This document shows positions 61,135 to 64,000 of a stretch of 64,000 bases of DNA, one piece after another. This DNA is from Bog-950 sp044228435 (lineage in GTDB: Bacteria > Bacteroidota > Bacteroidia > Chitinophagales > LD1). Both the position numbers and the translations under genes were made by a program. Location of the stretch: NCBI GenBank assembly GCA_044228435.1, contig JBGAUW010000006.1, forward strand, positions 124,001 to 188,000, written 5' to 3'. The notes beneath the pieces are model-generated. The model was given only the letters and a program-made list of their open reading frames with translations, did not search any database and was not told the DNA's origin. Every line of letters begins with the position of its first letter. Position 1 is the stretch's first letter.

Positions 61135-62040
61135 TTGGAAATTAAACGCTTTGCAGCAATTGATATTGGTTCTAACTCGGTGCGTTTACTGATTGAAAAT
61201 GTATTGCAAAACGGCGAAGGGCCTATTTTTAAAAAGAGCGCCCTTATACGCGTACCGGTAAGGCTTGGCGCTAACGCCTTTATTAATCACAGTATACCCG
61301 AAATTACAGTAAGACAATTGGTAGACGCTATGATAGGCTTTAAGCATATTATGCGCGCCAATAGCGTGGTGCATTATAAAGGCTGCGCTACTTCGGCCAT
61401 GCGCGAGGCCACCAATGGCGACCAGATAATTAAGCGTATAAAGAAAGAAGCAGGTATTACTATTGAAATAATAAGCGGCAACAGCGAGGCCCATATTATT
61501 TTTAATAGCCAGAAAGCCGTGCGCGAAAAAATGGCGGCCAACTGTGTGTTTGTAGATGTGGGTGGTGGCAGTACAGAAATTACCGTTTTTAAAAATGGTA
61601 AAGTGGCTTCGGCAAAATCGTTCCGTATAGGCACTATACGTTTGTTGCAAAACACAGTAACTAAAGCCGAATGGAAGAAAATGAAAGACTGGCTGCATGA
61701 TAAAACCATGCATATGCGCGCTGTAAGCATGATTGGTTCGGGCGGAAACATTAACCGCATTAGTAAGCTGGCGCAATTGAATACTGATAAGCCTTTAAGT
61801 TTTAAAAAGCTGGTATCAATAGTAAACGAATTGAAAGGCTACAGCTACGATGACCGCATTAAGAAATTTGACCTTAACCCCGACCGCGCCGATGTGATTT
61901 TACCTGCCGGCGAAATTTTTATTACCATAATGCAATGGATGAAGGCCGATAAAATATTTATACCTAAAGTAGGCCTGGGCGATGGCATAGTACGCGAGGT
62001 ATACAAAGAATACCTGGCAGGCAAACAAAACATCTTGTAA
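61135..62040 (+). CDS. ppx: Exopolyphosphatase, Ppx/GppA family
   Basis: The 301-residue protein has the ASKHA-fold motifs of the family: FAAIDIGSNSVRLLIENV at the N-terminus (phosphate 1 loop), CATSAMREATN, VFVDVGGGSTEITVF near 140 (phosphate 2 loop) and SMIGSGGNINRISKL near 200. Members degrade polyphosphate or pppGpp. The short form with only the two ASKHA domains favours exopolyphosphatase. The start is the TTG at 61135: translation from here gives the complete first motif, and no in-frame ATG lies nearby upstream. It follows ppk1, so synthesis and breakdown of polyphosphate are encoded together. Confidence 0.9.
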   Translation: MEIKRFAAIDIGSNSVRLLIENVLQNGEGPIFKKSALIRVPVRLGANAFINHSIPEITVRQLVDAMIGFKHIMRANSVVHYKGCATSAMREATNGDQIIKRIKKEAGITIEIISGNSEAHIIFNSQKAVREKMAANCVFVDVGGGSTEITVFKNGKVASAKSFRIGTIRLLQNTVTKAEWKKMKDWLHDKTMHMRAVSMIGSGGNINRISKLAQLNTDKPLSFKKLVSIVNELKGYSYDDRIKKFDLNPDRADVILPAGEIFITIMQWMKADKIFIPKVGLGDGIVREVYKEYLAGKQNIL

Positions 62041-62047
62041 TAACCTC

Positions 62048-62260
62048 TTATAAAATAGCAGCAAGGGCCTTATGCGCGCCATCGCAAATAGGCATTTTTT
62101 GACTCATACCACAGCGGCATATCGACACCTTTTCGCGCTTCTCCAACATAGTGCCATCTTCTAAAATTATTTCAAAATTACCGGTGATGGTAACAGGGCC
62201 ACGTGGCTTTAACTGAATAGTGGCATAATCTTTCTTCTCTACTTCCATTTCTTCTTCCAT
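62048..62260 (-). CDS. CDGSH iron-sulfur domain protein
   Basis: The 70-residue protein has the CDGSH 2Fe-2S motif CRCGMSQKMPICDGAH near the C-terminus, with three Cys and one His as ligands, preceded by a beta strand region (IQLKPRGPVTITGNFEI) and an acidic N-terminus (MEEEMEVEKKDY). I start at ATG 62260; a TTG at 62278 would add six residues. Such small proteins are electron-transfer or redox-sensor factors in the cytoplasm. It is convergent with ppx, 7 bp apart. Confidence 0.9.
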   Translation of the reverse strand: MEEEMEVEKKDYATIQLKPRGPVTITGNFEIILEDGTMLEKREKVSICRCGMSQKMPICDGAHKALAAIL

Positions 62261-62284
62261 ACAAATATTTATTGGCAAAAATAA

Positions 62285-62309
62285 GAAACCCTCCGCGCCG
62301 GAGGGTTTC
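62285..62309. terminator. Terminator of the right-hand SprB-repeat gene
   Basis: GAAACCCTCCG and CGGAGGGTTTC form a perfect 11-bp stem with a 3-nt loop. On the minus strand TTATTTTT follows, five bases after the gene stop at 62315. The plus side is also T-rich. Confidence 0.85.
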
Positions 62310-62314
62310 TGTTT

Positions 62315-64000
62315 TTATCTTATTAAGGTTATTGTTCCGCGATAATCTGAATCGCTGTGGTTATTCAGCCAAACAAATTTAGCCGTATAGGTATAAACCC
62401 CCGGTGGCGCAAAATCCCCTTTAAAGGTTCCATCCCATTTAAAGTTAATGTCGTTGCTTTGGTAAACCTTCTCGCCAATGCGGTTAAACACCATCACCTC
62501 TACCTGCTTAAAGGCCGGCATGTTGCCAAAAATTTGCCAGTAATCGTTAGCACCATCGCCATTTGGGGTAAACACGTTAGGTATAAACACGTCGTATTTG
62601 GGTATTACTGTAACCACCAATTGTGCCACACCTGTGCAGCCATCCTGCGTGCTTAAAGTAACCGTGTAAGGCTGCGAATACACACCATTAAATACGGGGT
62701 CGGCGCAATCGTAACAACTTAAGCCAAACTGAGGGCTCCAATCATAAGTAACAGGACCAGTTTGATTACTTACGGTAGTAATCTGCAGCGATTTGCCCAA
62801 ATCAACCTCTACCGGTGTTGGTGATGCAGTAATACCCACACTATCCGGTTCGGTAACGGTTCCATTATCGGTTAATGAGCATCCATTAGCATCGGTAACC
62901 GTAAATGTGTAGTTGCCCGCAACCAGACCGCTAAATGTTCCGGTTGTGTTTACATCGCCGTTAGAAAGTGAAAATGTATAGCCCTGCGTTCCGCCAACAG
63001 GCGTAACAGCAATGTTTCCATCAGAGTAGTGATAGCAAAGCGCCGGTGTAACTACAAAAGGCCCCTGCAACGAATCGGGCTGGGTAACCATCGCTGTTGC
63101 CGTAGCCGAGCAGTTGTTGGCATCGGTTACCAGCAAAATATAATTGCCGGTAGGCAGATTACTAAACTGCCCGTTTACACCCGTATAGTTATTAACCCCA
63201 TCGGTAGCCGAGAATGAATAACCCGGAACGCCATCGGTTGCTGTTACCAGTATTGAACCGGTAGCGGTTGCGTAGCATAAAGCGCCTGTAGGCTGGGCAT
63301 TGGCTGTTAACAGTAAAGGCTCTGAAACAGTAGTAGAAACAGTAGTGGTACAGTTATTAGCATCGGTAACAGTTACTAAATAGGTGCCGGCAGTAAGGCC
63401 CGAAACAGTATCGGTAGTAGTGCCAACATTCGGTGACCAGCTATATGCGTAAGCTGGCGTTCCACCTGTTGCATTTATAGTAACCGCCCCGGTAGCATTA
63501 CCTGTGCACAATACATTTACCGGTGTACCTGTAGCGGTTAACAAGGCAGGTTCTGCAATTACGAACACTGTATCAACGGTGCAGGTATTATTATCGGTTA
63601 CAGTAAGATTGTATGTGCCCGCTGTTAAACCGGTAGCATTAAAAGTGCCGTTTACCGTTGGGTTCCAGGTAAAGGTATAAGGCGCTGTACCACCATTTGC
63701 CAGCACAGAAGCAGTTCCATCTGCACCACCAAAACAACTAACATTGGTATGCGTGCCTGTAATATTAAGTGGCTGCGACGGCTCGGTAATATTTACCTGT
63801 AAACTTAGCGTGCAACCGTTAGCATCCGTTATTATTATATTATAGTTAGCAGGCCCAAGATTAGTAGCCGAACTATCTGTGGTAACGTTCGGGTTCCAGT
63901 TGTAGGTATATGGCGCGGTGCCACCACCGGTGCTAATGGATATAAATCCGTTGTTAGCTCCATAACAATTAATTGGCTGCTGAATAAGATTAAGTATAGT
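62315..64000 (-). CDS. SprB-repeat surface protein with gliding-motility C-terminal domain, N-terminus beyond window
   Basis: The frame is open from the right edge to 62315, giving 561 residues. It has about six SprB-type repeats of about 75-80 residues (CFGGADGTASVLANGGTAPY, TFTWNP, GLTAGTYNLTVTDNNTC and variants), then a PKD-like domain with LSCYDC, and a C-terminal domain: FIPNVFTPNGDGANDYWQIF, VFNRIGEKVYQSNDINFKWD and a YRGTITLIR end. This is the type B sorting domain for T9SS export. SprB of Flavobacterium johnsoniae is the motility adhesin of the same architecture, but many homologues are plain adhesins. It is the third such protein in the window. Confidence 0.9.
   Translation of the reverse strand, partial: TILNLIQQPINCYGANNGFISISTGGGTAPYTYNWNPNVTTDSSATNLGPANYNIIITDANGCTLSLQVNITEPSQPLNITGTHTNVSCFGGADGTASVLANGGTAPYTFTWNPTVNGTFNATGLTAGTYNLTVTDNNTCTVDTVFVIAEPALLTATGTPVNVLCTGNATGAVTINATGGTPAYAYSWSPNVGTTTDTVSGLTAGTYLVTVTDANNCTTTVSTTVSEPLLLTANAQPTGALCYATATGSILVTATDGVPGYSFSATDGVNNYTGVNGQFSNLPTGNYILLVTDANNCSATATAMVTQPDSLQGPFVVTPALCYHYSDGNIAVTPVGGTQGYTFSLSNGDVNTTGTFSGLVAGNYTFTVTDANGCSLTDNGTVTEPDSVGITASPTPVEVDLGKSLQITTVSNQTGPVTYDWSPQFGLSCYDCADPVFNGVYSQPYTVTLSTQDGCTGVAQLVVTVIPKYDVFIPNVFTPNGDGANDYWQIFGNMPAFKQVEVMVFNRIGEKVYQSNDINFKWDGTFKGDFAPPGVYTYTAKFVWLNNHSDSDYRGTITLIR

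Noticed and set aside
61374..61776. Long minus-strand frames opposite ppx
   Set aside because: Complementary to the conserved Ppx motifs; no family features.

Overview
The window is from a member of the Bacteroidota, most likely a gliding or surface-adhering relative of the Chitinophagia/Sphingobacteriia. I do not assign a genus. The reasons are three very large surface proteins built from SprB/Ig/PKD/cadherin-like repeats, two of which end in the gliding-motility-type C-terminal domain (FIPNVFTPNGDG motif); two further secreted proteins with type IX secretion (T9SS) tails; a TonB receptor with a carboxypeptidase-regulatory-like N-terminus; and TAnnTTTG-type promoter boxes.

Layout. 1-18338 (minus) is the N-terminal 6112 codons of a giant adhesin that runs off the left edge; a hairpin with a perfect terminator shape lies in its 5' leader. 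19066-23868 (plus) holds a Lys/Ala/Pro-tailed protein, a RetSat-like oxidoreductase, an acyl-CoA dehydrogenase next to an APH-fold kinase (the ACAD10/11 or LvaA/LvaC arrangement) and a MmcQ/YjbR protein. 23920-25984 (minus) holds a small secreted repeat protein and PEP carboxykinase. 26190-29377 (plus) is a housekeeping run: aminopeptidase P, pssA, purS, rsmI. 29383-30320 is a gene-free array of alternating ~46 and ~103 bp units. 30570-35015 (minus) holds a cation efflux protein and an A+T-rich two-gene Gabija-type defence system (OLD-family nuclease plus UvrD-like helicase), close to a tRNA-Lys gene at 35252.

35578-40072 (minus) holds small membrane proteins, a lipoprotein gene apparently split by a frameshift, a T9SS-exported beta-propeller protein and an EEP-family nuclease/phosphatase. 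40513-48312 (plus) is a complete 2599-residue surface protein with 27 tandem ~72-residue Ig-like repeats, a four-repeat higher-order period and a gliding-type C-terminus. 48370-52039 (minus) is a five-gene operon with MbnP and an MbnH/MauG-like diheme protein, probably for copper, with a candidate promoter and a perfect 14-bp tandem repeat upstream. 52269-54191 is a T9SS-exported M1 peptidase.

54299-62260 holds a Cys-rich CWC/DUF5522 protein, a second metal-type operon (His/Cys-rich protein, TonB receptor, lipoprotein), a SixA-like phosphatase, a 42-residue lipoprotein, and the polyphosphate pair ppk1 and ppx. 62315-64000 (minus) is the C-terminal part of a third SprB-repeat surface protein that enters from the right edge.

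The most unusual items are the 12-unit gene-free repeat array, the terminator-like leader of the giant adhesin, the higher-order repeats in the adhesins, the Gabija pair, and the copper operon with its tandem-repeat operator candidate.
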